Shown piece after piece: positions 33,403 through 40,669 of a stretch of DNA of 41,541 bases. This stretch comes from JANQTF01 sp036835375 (GTDB lineage Bacteria > Bacteroidota > Bacteroidia > J057), in NCBI GenBank assembly GCA_036835375.1, contig DAITMB010000034.1:1-41541 (forward strand), in the 5' to 3' direction. How positions within the stretch are numbered: the first letter of the stretch is position 1; every line of letters starts with the position of its first letter. Made by a program: the position numbers and the translations under genes. The notes under the pieces were generated by a model. The model did not search any database, was not told where the DNA came from, and was given only the letters and a program-made list of their open reading frames with translations.

Positions 33403-34323
33403 ATGATTGAGCACCAACGAATTAGCAGAGACGACGGGCCTGAGCGAGCCATTTTGGTGGGGATCTGCACAAAAAATATGCGCTTTGAGCAAGCCAAAGA
33501 ATACCTCGAAGAACTCTCTTTTTTGGCCCATACGGCTGGCGCAAGAACGGTACGGAGCTTTCTTCAACGACTCGATACGCCTGTCAACGCCACCTACATT
33601 GGAACGGGCAAAGTCGCCGAGCTGAAGGAAGCCATCGAAGAGCATGATGCCAACCTGGTGATCTTCGATGACGATCTGAGTCCTTCTCAAATTAGAAACC
33701 TAGACAAGGAACTAGGCGTGAAGGTACTAGATCGCTCTTCCCTGATCCTATATATTTTCTCCGAACGTGCCCAGACCGCTCAGGCAAGAGCTCAAGTGGA
33801 TCTCGCGCAGTACAAATATCTTTTGCCCCGACTGGCAGGAATGTGGACCCACTTGGAGCGCCAAAAAGGAGGAATTGGCCTCAAAGGTGCAGGGGAAAAG
33901 GAAATCGAGACTGACCGTCGGATCATTCGNNNNNNNNNNNNNNNNNNNNNNNNNNNNNNNNNNNNNNNNNNNNNNNNNNNNNNNNNNNNNNNNNNNNNNN
34001 NNNNNNNNNNNNNNNNNNNNNNNNNNNNNATCGACAATGTCCACGATACCCTCAAAAGCATGGACATACAAGATCGAAAGGTGGTGACGGTCCTCAACAA
34101 GGCAGACCTGCTCAGTGAAGAGGAGCAAGAGCAAGTCCGTGCGGGCTGGTTGGCAAAACATCACCACCCAGCTATTTTGGTCTCAGCCGGGAGCGGCGAC
34201 GGGATTCCCATGCTGCGTAGGCTCCTCGTGGATATGTTGGTCAAAGAGTATGAGACCAAATCCTATGGGGAAGACATTCATCCTTATCTACAACAGCATC
34301 AGTACTACCGACTCGAGGAATGA
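33403..34323 (+). CDS. hflX: GTPase HflX, G domain mostly lost in assembly gap
   Basis: 175 residues are visible before the gap and 97 after. The N-terminal HflX domain is intact: RAILVGICTKNMRFEQAKEYLEEL, ATYIGTGKVAEL, LVIFDDDLSPSQIRNL, DRSSLILYIFSERAQTAQAR, and ERQKGGIGLKGAGEKEIETDRR at the coiled-coil start. After the gap come the G4 motif NKADLL and G5-like VSAGSGDG. The P-loop and the DTVGF region (G1-G3) are missing. HflX is about 400 residues long, so the true gap is nearer 350 nt than 100. It is a ribosome-binding GTPase that splits stalled or hibernating ribosomes under stress. The gene is broken only by the assembly. Confidence 0.93.
   Translation: MIEHQRISRDDGPERAILVGICTKNMRFEQAKEYLEELSFLAHTAGARTVRSFLQRLDTPVNATYIGTGKVAELKEAIEEHDANLVIFDDDLSPSQIRNLDKELGVKVLDRSSLILYIFSERAQTAQARAQVDLAQYKYLLPRLAGMWTHLERQKGGIGLKGAGEKEIETDRRIIXXXXXXXXXXXXXXXXXXXXXXXXXXXXXXXXXXIDNVHDTLKSMDIQDRKVVTVLNKADLLSEEEQEQVRAGWLAKHHHPAILVSAGSGDGIPMLRRLLVDMLVKEYETKSYGEDIHPYLQQHQYYRLEE
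33930..34029. other. Assembly gap (100 N) inside hflX
   Basis: Exactly 100 N. It removes the GTP-binding P-loop and switch motifs of HflX. Family length suggests about 350 nt are really missing. Confidence 0.98.
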
Positions 34324-34427
34324 AGCCTTTAATCCGCTCATGTGCAGGCTCTCTACAGACCTCGTTACTTTAATTTGCTTGCAAATTCCTAATTTTCATT
34401 TTCTGATCATCACCGCATTAGCTCACT

Positions 34428-34931
34428 ATGTCAGAAGTCGTCAATCGAATCGCCAATAGCCCCATTGTCACCTTTAAGCTGGAGTGCTACTTTCCAGAGG
34501 GGGATCGCGTGCTGCTAGACATTCAGGAAGTATTGTTTCATGGAATGATCTTGCGGGAAAAGGATTTCCGTGAATGGGTGAGCAAGCACGACTGGCAGCA
34601 ATATGCCGGAAAACACGTCGCAGTGACCTGCTCTACCGATGCCATCATTCAAAGTTGGGCCTGGATGCTCATCATGAGCCATCTCCAACCCATCGCTGCA
34701 ACCGTGCTGATCGGTGATCTGGAATCTTTGGAGCGCGCTTTGTGGCACCATGCACTGGCGCAGGTGGACTGGGCCGAAATGACTGGAAAACCCGTCGTCG
34801 TGAAAGGTTGTAGCGACCGCCCTGTACCTGCCTACCTTTACGCTGAGGCCACCAAGTATCTCCTTCCTTACGCCAAAAAGATTTCCTTTGGGGAGCCCTG
34901 TTCTACTGTTCCTGTGTGGAAGCGGGGATAA
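34428..34931 (+). CDS. DUF2480 family protein
   Basis: 167 residues, typical length for DUF2480, a family largely confined to Bacteroidota. Recognised features are the start SEVVNRIANSPIVTFKLE, DIQEVLFHGMILREKDFREW, SWAWMLIMSHL and a C-terminal segment GCSDRPVPAYLYAEATKYLLP. No signal peptide, so cytoplasmic; the biochemical role is unknown. It lies 104 bp downstream of hflX and 63 bp upstream of the DUF3817 gene on the same strand, so a shared transcript is possible. Confidence 0.85.
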   Translation: MSEVVNRIANSPIVTFKLECYFPEGDRVLLDIQEVLFHGMILREKDFREWVSKHDWQQYAGKHVAVTCSTDAIIQSWAWMLIMSHLQPIAATVLIGDLESLERALWHHALAQVDWAEMTGKPVVVKGCSDRPVPAYLYAEATKYLLPYAKKISFGEPCSTVPVWKRG

Positions 34932-34994
34932 GGCACAGCGCCTGCGTTGCACCGATCGTTCCGTTGATTTTTCACTTCTAATTCCTCAGTTCCT

Positions 34995-35300
34995 GTGTCA
35001 TTACTTCGAATACTCAGAACCGTCGGCATCGCCGAAGGCATCTCATTTCTTCTCCTGCTGGGTGTCGCGATGCCATTGAAATATCTGGCAGATATGCCCA
35101 TGGCTGTGACCGTTGTGGGATGGATTCATGGCGCGCTCTTTATTGCCTTTCTGGGTCTGGCTTGGCGGGCAATGGACAAATATGACAAATCCTTCGGCTG
35201 GTTGCTGATCGGATTTGTGGCGTCGTTGCTGCCATTCGGCACCTTTTTGTGGGACCGGGAGCTGAAAAAAATTCCCGTTGACAATCGCTTAGAAGCCTAA
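34995..35300 (+). CDS. DUF3817 family small membrane protein
   Basis: 101 residues starting at GTG (34995). The pattern LRTVGIAEGISFLLLLGVAMPLKY, VGWIHGALFIAFLGLAW and LLPFGTFLWDRELKK is the DUF3817 signature, with three membrane helices. Its role is unknown; the family is widespread as a short inner-membrane protein. It is convergent with dtd; only 32 bp separate the stops, with a small GCGC stem. Confidence 0.85.
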   Translation: MSLLRILRTVGIAEGISFLLLLGVAMPLKYLADMPMAVTVVGWIHGALFIAFLGLAWRAMDKYDKSFGWLLIGFVASLLPFGTFLWDRELKKIPVDNRLEA

Positions 35301-35332
35301 TCGCGCAATTTGGAATGCGCTTGGCTATTCTC

Positions 35333-35788
35333 TCACCAAGCAGGATTCTTCGAGTCCAGCAAGATGGTCACAGGCCCATCGTTGAGGAGACTTACTTGCA
35401 TATTGGCTCCAAACTGGCCCGTGGCAATGGGTCCGGTGAACGCCTGGCCCAATTGAGCCAAGAACTTCTCGTAGATGCGCATCGCATCCTCAGGTTTGGC
35501 GGCGCGCTGAAAAGAGGGGCGATTTCCTTTTTTGGTATCGGCCAGGAGAGTGAATTGTGACACAACTAACAAAGCCCCGTCTATCTCCTGGAGGGAGAGA
35601 TTCATTTTACCAGCCTCATCTTCAAAGATTCGAAGTTGTGTCATTTTACGAATCAGCCAATCGATATCGCTTTCATCGTCTTCGGCGCTAATGCCGAGCA
35701 GCACCAGAAGCCCCCGACTTATCTGCCCAATAATTTTTTCTTGAATGGTAACATGGGCCTCAGAAACCCGTTGAAGCACAGCACGCAT
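35333..35788 (-). CDS. dtd: D-aminoacyl-tRNA deacylase Dtd
   Basis: 151 residues from the ATG at 35788 (MRAVLQRVSEAHVTI), the canonical Dtd N-terminus; the frame upstream is not family-like. The active-site motifs are LVVSQFTLLADTKKGNRPSF and the Gly-cisPro-containing NDGPVTILLDS. Dtd hydrolyses D-aminoacyl-tRNA (and Gly-tRNA-Ala) and so keeps D-amino acids out of translation. The window also encodes D-glutamate handling (dgcN-dgcA), although the genes are far apart. Confidence 0.95.
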   Translation of the reverse strand: MRAVLQRVSEAHVTIQEKIIGQISRGLLVLLGISAEDDESDIDWLIRKMTQLRIFEDEAGKMNLSLQEIDGALLVVSQFTLLADTKKGNRPSFQRAAKPEDAMRIYEKFLAQLGQAFTGPIATGQFGANMQVSLLNDGPVTILLDSKNPAW

Positions 35789-35876
35789 AGGAGGAAGTAA
35801 ATGCCACCAAATCTCGGAATAAAATGGCATTGCAAACAAATTCTTACCTTGCTGTAGGATCAATCCTTTGGGTTCC

Positions 35877-35884
35877 TATATTTG
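35877..35884 (+). promoter_or_regulatory. Promoter -7 element of the arginine operon leader
   Basis: TATATTTG matches the TAnnTTTG consensus exactly. The -33 box is not obvious; TTG at 35849-35851 is 25 bp away. Transcription would begin near 35890. No other consensus box lies between the leader terminator (36057) and the first gene (36120). Confidence 0.55.
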
Positions 35885-35891
35885 CACACGA

Positions 35892-35975
35892 ATGATGCTA
35901 CATCTCTCATATTGTCTTCCCAATTTTAGTCCTTGCCGATCGGCATCAGGGCTCCGACAACCTAGGTCTTTCTGA
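35892..35975 (+). CDS. Possible leader peptide with Arg codons
   Basis: A 27-codon ORF (ATG ATG CTA ... TTC TGA) begins within a few bases of the predicted transcript start, so the mRNA could be leaderless. Arg codons (CGA, CGA, AGG) lie at codons 16, 22 and 25, inside the first stem-loops. Three Arg in 27 is no more than chance expectation, so support comes only from placement and the operon that follows. Confidence 0.25.
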   Translation: MMLHLSYCLPNFSPCRSASGLRQPRSF

Positions 35976-36016
35976 CCTGATAGTTGTCTCCTATCCCATT
36001 TCTGGTGATCTGAAGC

Positions 36017-36057
36017 CCGACCTACGTTAATCATTTAACCACAGGTCGGATTTTTTT
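36017..36057 (+). terminator. Intrinsic terminator in the arginine operon leader
   Basis: CCGACCT (36017-36023) pairs with AGGTCGG (36043-36049), followed by A and seven T (36051-36057). It ends 62 nt before the first codon of the GNAT gene. The nearest upstream gene, dtd, is on the other strand, so this terminator can only act on the leader transcript. Confidence 0.8.
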
Positions 36058-36119
36058 ATTGACGCCATTCTGTTTCCTTTTCCACTTTCCACCCTCAAGG
36101 CCCTCTGCGCACCTGCCTC

Positions 36120-36827
36120 ATGAATGTTGAAATTCTCGTCGCCTCCGAAGCTCATTCCCTCTTTGCTGAAGACATCTGTACCCTCATGTATGAGGCGGCT
36201 CAAGCACGCGGAACAGGGATCGCGAAGCGAGAACCGGCATATATCCGCACGAAAATGGCGGAAGGAAAGGCGATCATTGCGCTGGAGGGAGACAGACTTG
36301 CTGGCTTTTGCTACATTGAAACTTGGGGCCATGGGCAGTATGTCGCAAACTCCGGGCTAATCGTATCGCCTGATTTTCGCAACATTGGCTTAGCCCGCAA
36401 CATCAAAAAGAAAGCCTTTGAGCTTTCTCGCAAAAAATATCCCGAAGCCAAGCTGTTTGGGATCACGACCAGCCTCCCGGTCATGAAGATTAACTCCGAC
36501 CTTGGCTATCAGCCTGTCACTTTTTCGGAGCTTACCACCGATGAGGTCTTTTGGAACGGGTGCAAAAGCTGTCCTAACTTTGACATTCTCACACGAAATG
36601 AGCGCAAACTTTGCCTCTGCACGGGCATGCTATTTGACCCCGCGAAACAAAAGCTTAGTGCTGAGCAGCCAGAGGCTGTCGGAAAGGCTGCTATGACATA
36701 TGAAGAGCGCTCCGCAGCTCTCGACGCCCGCTGGCAACAGTACAAAGCACATATGCGCAAGCGCAAGTCCAACAAGATCCTTCAAAAGATCCGCGATAAC
36801 ATCTTTGGCAAACCGCTCGCTGTCTAA
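36120..36827 (+). CDS. GNAT acyltransferase, probable N-acylglutamate synthase
   Basis: 235 residues. The GNAT core has YIETWGHGQYVANSGLIVSPDFRNIGLARNIKKKAFELS, where FRNIGLA corresponds to the acyl-CoA-binding R/QxxGxG/A loop. After the core there is a Cys cluster (CKSC...CLC, about 145-170) that could bind a metal, then a basic C-terminal helix (KAHMRKRKSNK). It is the first gene of the arginine operon, a place where Bacteroidota carry a GNAT protein in place of ArgA or ArgJ; work in Bacteroides supports an N-acylglutamate synthase role. It would make N-acetyl- or N-succinyl-glutamate. argG starts about 200 bp downstream. Function inferred from position and family. Confidence 0.75.
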   Translation: MNVEILVASEAHSLFAEDICTLMYEAAQARGTGIAKREPAYIRTKMAEGKAIIALEGDRLAGFCYIETWGHGQYVANSGLIVSPDFRNIGLARNIKKKAFELSRKKYPEAKLFGITTSLPVMKINSDLGYQPVTFSELTTDEVFWNGCKSCPNFDILTRNERKLCLCTGMLFDPAKQKLSAEQPEAVGKAAMTYEERSAALDARWQQYKAHMRKRKSNKILQKIRDNIFGKPLAV

Positions 36828-37025
36828 CTGTTCCACTCTGACCGCCTTTCCCCCGCCCGGATGATGCCCAAAATTGACGACGCCTGAAGCTTCGACGATC
36901 CCTCGTTTCCTTTTGCTTTCCTTGCCTGCTTCATCGCACCGCCAATGGCTTGACCTTTCCACTTGAAAAACAGCATTTTGCGGGTTCCTTTTGCATTTTT
37001 TTCTCTATTTCAATTTTTCTGTCTC

Positions 37026-38219
37026 ATGTCTCAACCAGTCGTACTAGCTTTTTCGGGAGGGCTCGACACCTCCTTTTGTGTAAAATATTTGTCACAAGAC
37101 CTGGGCCTGGAAGTTCATACTGCGATCGTGGACACAGGCGGCTTTTCAAATGAGGATTTGCAACGGATCGCCGATCGCGCCCACACCCTTGGCGTGAAGA
37201 GCCACGTGGTGCTGGACCAAGTCAGGAACTACTATGATCGTTGCCTGCGCTACCTGCTCTATGGCAATGTGTTAAAAAACGATACTTACCCCCTATCGGT
37301 CTCTGCTGAGCGCACCTTTCAAGCGATGGCAATCGCCGAATATGCCCAGCAGATTGGCGCAGGGTCCATTGCACACGGTTCTACAGGCGCCGGCAATGAT
37401 CAAGTGAGATTTGACTTGGTATTTGAAGTGATGGCGCCGGGGATCGACATCCTCACCCCTATTCGCGACTTGCAGTTGAGTCGTGAGGCAGAAATTCAGT
37501 ACCTCAAAGATCAAGGGGTGATCATGGAGTGGTCCAAGACACAATACTCAATCAACCAAGGCTTGTGGGGAACCAGTGTGGGCGGGAAAGAGACGCTCAA
37601 TAGCTGGGACACCTTGCCTGAATCTGCCTGGCCTACCCAACTGACGCGTACGGGCTCCGAGGAGATCGTGATCGAATTTGATCGTGGTGAGCCCGTGGCT
37701 TTGAACGGTACCACTTATGCACACCCTGTCGAAACGATTCGAGCATTGCAAGCCTTGGCGGCTCCCTACGCTGTGGGGCGTGACGTGCACGTAGGAGACA
37801 CCATCATCGGGATCAAAGGCCGCGTAGGGTTTGAGGCCGCTGCACCCTTGATTTTGATCAAAGCTCACCATTTGCTCGAAAAACACGTCCTCACCAAGTG
37901 GCAGCAGCACTGGAAAAAGCAGCTCGGAGACTGGTACGGCATGATGCTTCACGAAGCGCAGTTTCTCGATCCGGTCATGCGAAATATCGAAGGATTTCTC
38001 ACTGACACCCAGGCTTCCGTCACCGGTAAAGTCCGGGTGAAGCTCTCCCCTTACCAATTTCAGGTGCTCGGCGTGGCTTCTGACCACGACATGATGTCCG
38101 CAAAATTTGGAACCTATGGAGAAATGAATCGCGCCTGGTCGGGCGAGGATGTCAAAGGATTTACCAAAATCCTCGGGATGCAAGGTAAATTACACCGCTT
38201 GGTCAACGACACGGAGTAG
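37026..38219 (+). CDS. argG: Argininosuccinate synthase ArgG
   Basis: 397 residues from the ATG at 37026 (MSQPVVLAFSGGLDTSFCV); the frame is open 21 codons further but is not conserved-like. The PP-loop motif AFSGGLDTS, the region IAHGSTGAGNDQVRFDL, and WSKTQYSINQGLWGTSVGG are diagnostic. It joins citrulline and aspartate with ATP in the cytoplasm. Second gene of the operon; the 198 bp before it contain no clear promoter or terminator. Confidence 0.97.
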   Translation: MSQPVVLAFSGGLDTSFCVKYLSQDLGLEVHTAIVDTGGFSNEDLQRIADRAHTLGVKSHVVLDQVRNYYDRCLRYLLYGNVLKNDTYPLSVSAERTFQAMAIAEYAQQIGAGSIAHGSTGAGNDQVRFDLVFEVMAPGIDILTPIRDLQLSREAEIQYLKDQGVIMEWSKTQYSINQGLWGTSVGGKETLNSWDTLPESAWPTQLTRTGSEEIVIEFDRGEPVALNGTTYAHPVETIRALQALAAPYAVGRDVHVGDTIIGIKGRVGFEAAAPLILIKAHHLLEKHVLTKWQQHWKKQLGDWYGMMLHEAQFLDPVMRNIEGFLTDTQASVTGKVRVKLSPYQFQVLGVASDHDMMSAKFGTYGEMNRAWSGEDVKGFTKILGMQGKLHRLVNDTE

Positions 38220-38272
38220 GCCTTCCCCCTGATGAGAGAATTTCTTTTTTTGCTCACTCGCTACCTTTTTTC

Positions 38273-39244
38273 ATGACCAAAATCGCTGTCGGAATCATCG
38301 GAGCAGCTGGCTATACTGCCGGAGAACTGATCCGGATTTTACTGCACCATCCACAGGCCGAGATTGCTTTTGTTCACTCCGAAAGCCAAGCTGGCAAGCC
38401 GATCACAAGCATTCATCAAGATCTTGTGGGAGAAACCTCGCTGCTGTTTTCTCACGAGATCGATCCAGGGGTAGATGCCCTGTTTGTGTGCAGCGGTCAT
38501 GGGCGCACCCAGCCGTTTCTGGCGCAGTCGCAGCTTCCTTCCTCCGTAAAAATCATCGATTTGAGCAATGAGTTTCGGATCGAAGATGGCACACACAGCT
38601 TCGTGTACGGACTGCCGGAGTGGCAGCGCGAGCGAATCCAATCGGCCAGTTACATCGCCAATCCCGGTTGCTTCGCCACAGCGATCCAATTGGCACTGCT
38701 ACCATTGGCCGAAAATGGCCATCTAGCTCAAGAGAGCTATGTGACAGCCATCACCGGATCTACCGGGGCAGGACAACAGCCGACAGAGAGCACCCACTTT
38801 TCCTGGCGCAGCAACAACCTCAGTGTGTACAAACCCTTTACGCACCAGCACCTCCCCGAAATCTCTCAAAGCATCACCCAATTGAGCCGGAATTCAAGCC
38901 ATCACGTCCACTTTGTTCCCATTCGAGGAGATTTTGCTCGTGGCATTTTTGCGACCACAGTGCTCCGCTCATCCGTGCCAGAAGCGGAATTGATTGATCA
39001 GTACGAGTCGTTTTATCAAGGTCATCCTTTCACCCACCTCACGCGAGAGCAACCGCACCTCAAGCAAGTCGTCAATACCAACAAAGCCCTCATCCATCTT
39101 CATCGGCATGAGGATCAACTACTGATCACTTCGGTGATCGACAACCTCCTCAAAGGAGCTTCGGGTCAGGCAGTTCAAAATTTCAACCTTCTCTTTGGGC
39201 TGGATGAACGCGCAGGGCTACAGCTCAAAGGAGTCGCTTTCTAA
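38273..39244 (+). CDS. argC: N-acetyl-gamma-glutamyl-phosphate reductase ArgC
   Basis: 323 residues. The NADP-binding GIIGAAGYTAGELIRILLHHP, ALFVCSGHGRTQPFL, the catalytic Cys in IANPGCFATAIQLALLPL, and the His region HHVHFVPIRGDFARGIFATT are all present. It reduces N-acyl-glutamyl phosphate to the semialdehyde. It starts 53 bp after argG. Confidence 0.96.
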   Translation: MTKIAVGIIGAAGYTAGELIRILLHHPQAEIAFVHSESQAGKPITSIHQDLVGETSLLFSHEIDPGVDALFVCSGHGRTQPFLAQSQLPSSVKIIDLSNEFRIEDGTHSFVYGLPEWQRERIQSASYIANPGCFATAIQLALLPLAENGHLAQESYVTAITGSTGAGQQPTESTHFSWRSNNLSVYKPFTHQHLPEISQSITQLSRNSSHHVHFVPIRGDFARGIFATTVLRSSVPEAELIDQYESFYQGHPFTHLTREQPHLKQVVNTNKALIHLHRHEDQLLITSVIDNLLKGASGQAVQNFNLLFGLDERAGLQLKGVAF

Positions 39245-39361
39245 ATGCCGCCGCCATTTCCATCTTGCTTTGTTTCATTGAAGGCATCGCAGCTCCCTCC
39301 TTCAAAACAGCTCTCACAACGCCCCCTCACTTCCTTCACCTCTTTCTATTCCACTTTTCTC

Positions 39362-40516
39362 ATGAACCTCTTCGACGTGTATCCGCTCTTTGACATCACC
39401 CCTGTGCGGGCACAAGGCTGCTATGTCTATGACGAACAAGGAACGCCTTACCTGGACCTTTATGGGGGCCATGCCGTGATTTCGATCGGTCATGCACATC
39501 CTCATTACATCGAGATGGTTCAGCAGCAGATAGAAAAAATCGGCTTTTACTCCAACTCGGTCCAAAATCCACTTCAGGAAGAGTTAGCAGATAAATTGGG
39601 AAAGTTGAGCAAATACCCCGATTACAGCCTATTCCTCTGCAATTCTGGGGCAGAGGCCAATGAGAATGCGCTCAAACTGGCTTCCTTTCACACGGGCCGG
39701 GCAAAAGTCCTCTATCTGGATCGTGCCTTCCACGGACGGACTTCTGCTGCGGTGGCAATCACGGACAATCCAAAAGTCGTGGCGCCAGTGAATCAGACGG
39801 ACCACATGGTCAAGATCGGGTTCAACGACGAAGAGGCCCTCACACAACATCTCCTCAGCGGCACCTTTTGTGCACTGATCGTGGAAGGAATCCAGGGCGT
39901 GGGGGGCATTCACGAGTCCCATCATTCTTTTTTACAACTGGCTCGCAAGCTATGCGACCAGACAGGGACCGTCCTCATCCTCGACGAAATCCAGTCAGGC
40001 TATGGAAGAAGTGGGCGTTTTTTTGCGCACCAGCACGCGGACATTCGCGCGGACATCATTTCTGTGGCCAAAGGCATGGGCAATGGATTTCCAATCGGTG
40101 GCATCCTCATCGCTCCACATTTCAAAGCATGGCACGGGATGCTTGGGACAACCTTTGGCGGAAATCATCTCGCCTGTGCCGCAGGAATCGCTGTACTGGA
40201 TGTCTTAGCATCTGAAGATCTCATCGCGCACGCCGCCGAAATCGGCCATGCGTGGATCCCTTTGTTGGAATCCCTTCCCGGTGTGAAGGAAGTGCGCGGT
40301 CGCGGTCTCATGCTTGGCGTGGAGTTGGATGGCCCAGCAGCACCCATCAGGTCTCGCCTCGTCAAGGAGCACCACATTTTCACGGGTTCCTCTTCACAGC
40401 CTCAAGTATTACGTCTGCTGCCTCCTTTGACCCTTTCGATGAAGCAAGTGGAGGATTTTCAGGAAAGTTGTTTTGCTATTTTGACATCTTACCCCATCAC
40501 CACCTCACATACATAG
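39362..40516 (+). CDS. argD: Acetylornithine aminotransferase family ArgD
   Basis: 384 residues from the ATG at 39362 (MNLFDVYPLFDITPVRAQGCYVYDEQG), the usual N-terminus; 39 upstream codons are open but Ser/Pro-rich and not family-like. PLP motifs: CNSGAEANENALKLA, FHGRTSAAVAIT, LILDEIQSGYGRSG and the Schiff-base Lys in SVAKGMGNGFPIGG. It transaminates N-acyl-glutamate semialdehyde to N-acyl-ornithine. Third enzyme gene in pathway order after argC. Confidence 0.94.
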   Translation: MNLFDVYPLFDITPVRAQGCYVYDEQGTPYLDLYGGHAVISIGHAHPHYIEMVQQQIEKIGFYSNSVQNPLQEELADKLGKLSKYPDYSLFLCNSGAEANENALKLASFHTGRAKVLYLDRAFHGRTSAAVAITDNPKVVAPVNQTDHMVKIGFNDEEALTQHLLSGTFCALIVEGIQGVGGIHESHHSFLQLARKLCDQTGTVLILDEIQSGYGRSGRFFAHQHADIRADIISVAKGMGNGFPIGGILIAPHFKAWHGMLGTTFGGNHLACAAGIAVLDVLASEDLIAHAAEIGHAWIPLLESLPGVKEVRGRGLMLGVELDGPAAPIRSRLVKEHHIFTGSSSQPQVLRLLPPLTLSMKQVEDFQESCFAILTSYPITTSHT

Positions 40517-40669
40517 GACAGCCGGAAAGCACATACCTTTTCGCATGATTCAGGCTTTGATGGGCTTGTGCATTTGCTTGACCTTTTTTTAATGATTTTT
40601 CTTAAATAATGTCACGGGAAGCTTGGGGTCCCTATTTTGCGCCTTTCGGTATTTCATTTTTGATCTTGT

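Larger units (their letters stand above)
35890..36057 (+). ncRNA. Structured leader RNA, candidate attenuator or riboswitch
   Basis: About 165 nt between the promoter and the T tract. Elements in order: the palindrome GCCGATCGGC (35935-35944); a possible closing helix 35944-35950/36001-36007 including G-U pairs; a hairpin with outer stem GACAAC/GTTGTC (35956-35961/35983-35988) and inner stem AGGTC/GACCT (35964-35968/35974-35978); and a terminator hairpin (36017-36049). Two alternatives exclude these: TAGGTC (35963-35968) with GACCTA (36019-36024), and GACCTG (35974-35979) with CAGGTC (36042-36047). It lies in front of a GNAT-argG-argC-argD-argF' operon. I know no Rfam family that matches it, but no search was made. 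Confidence 0.5.

Noticed and set aside
35960..35967. Palindrome ACCTAGGT as an operator
   Set aside because: It is explained by the arms of the leader hairpins; no second copy elsewhere suggests a regulator site.
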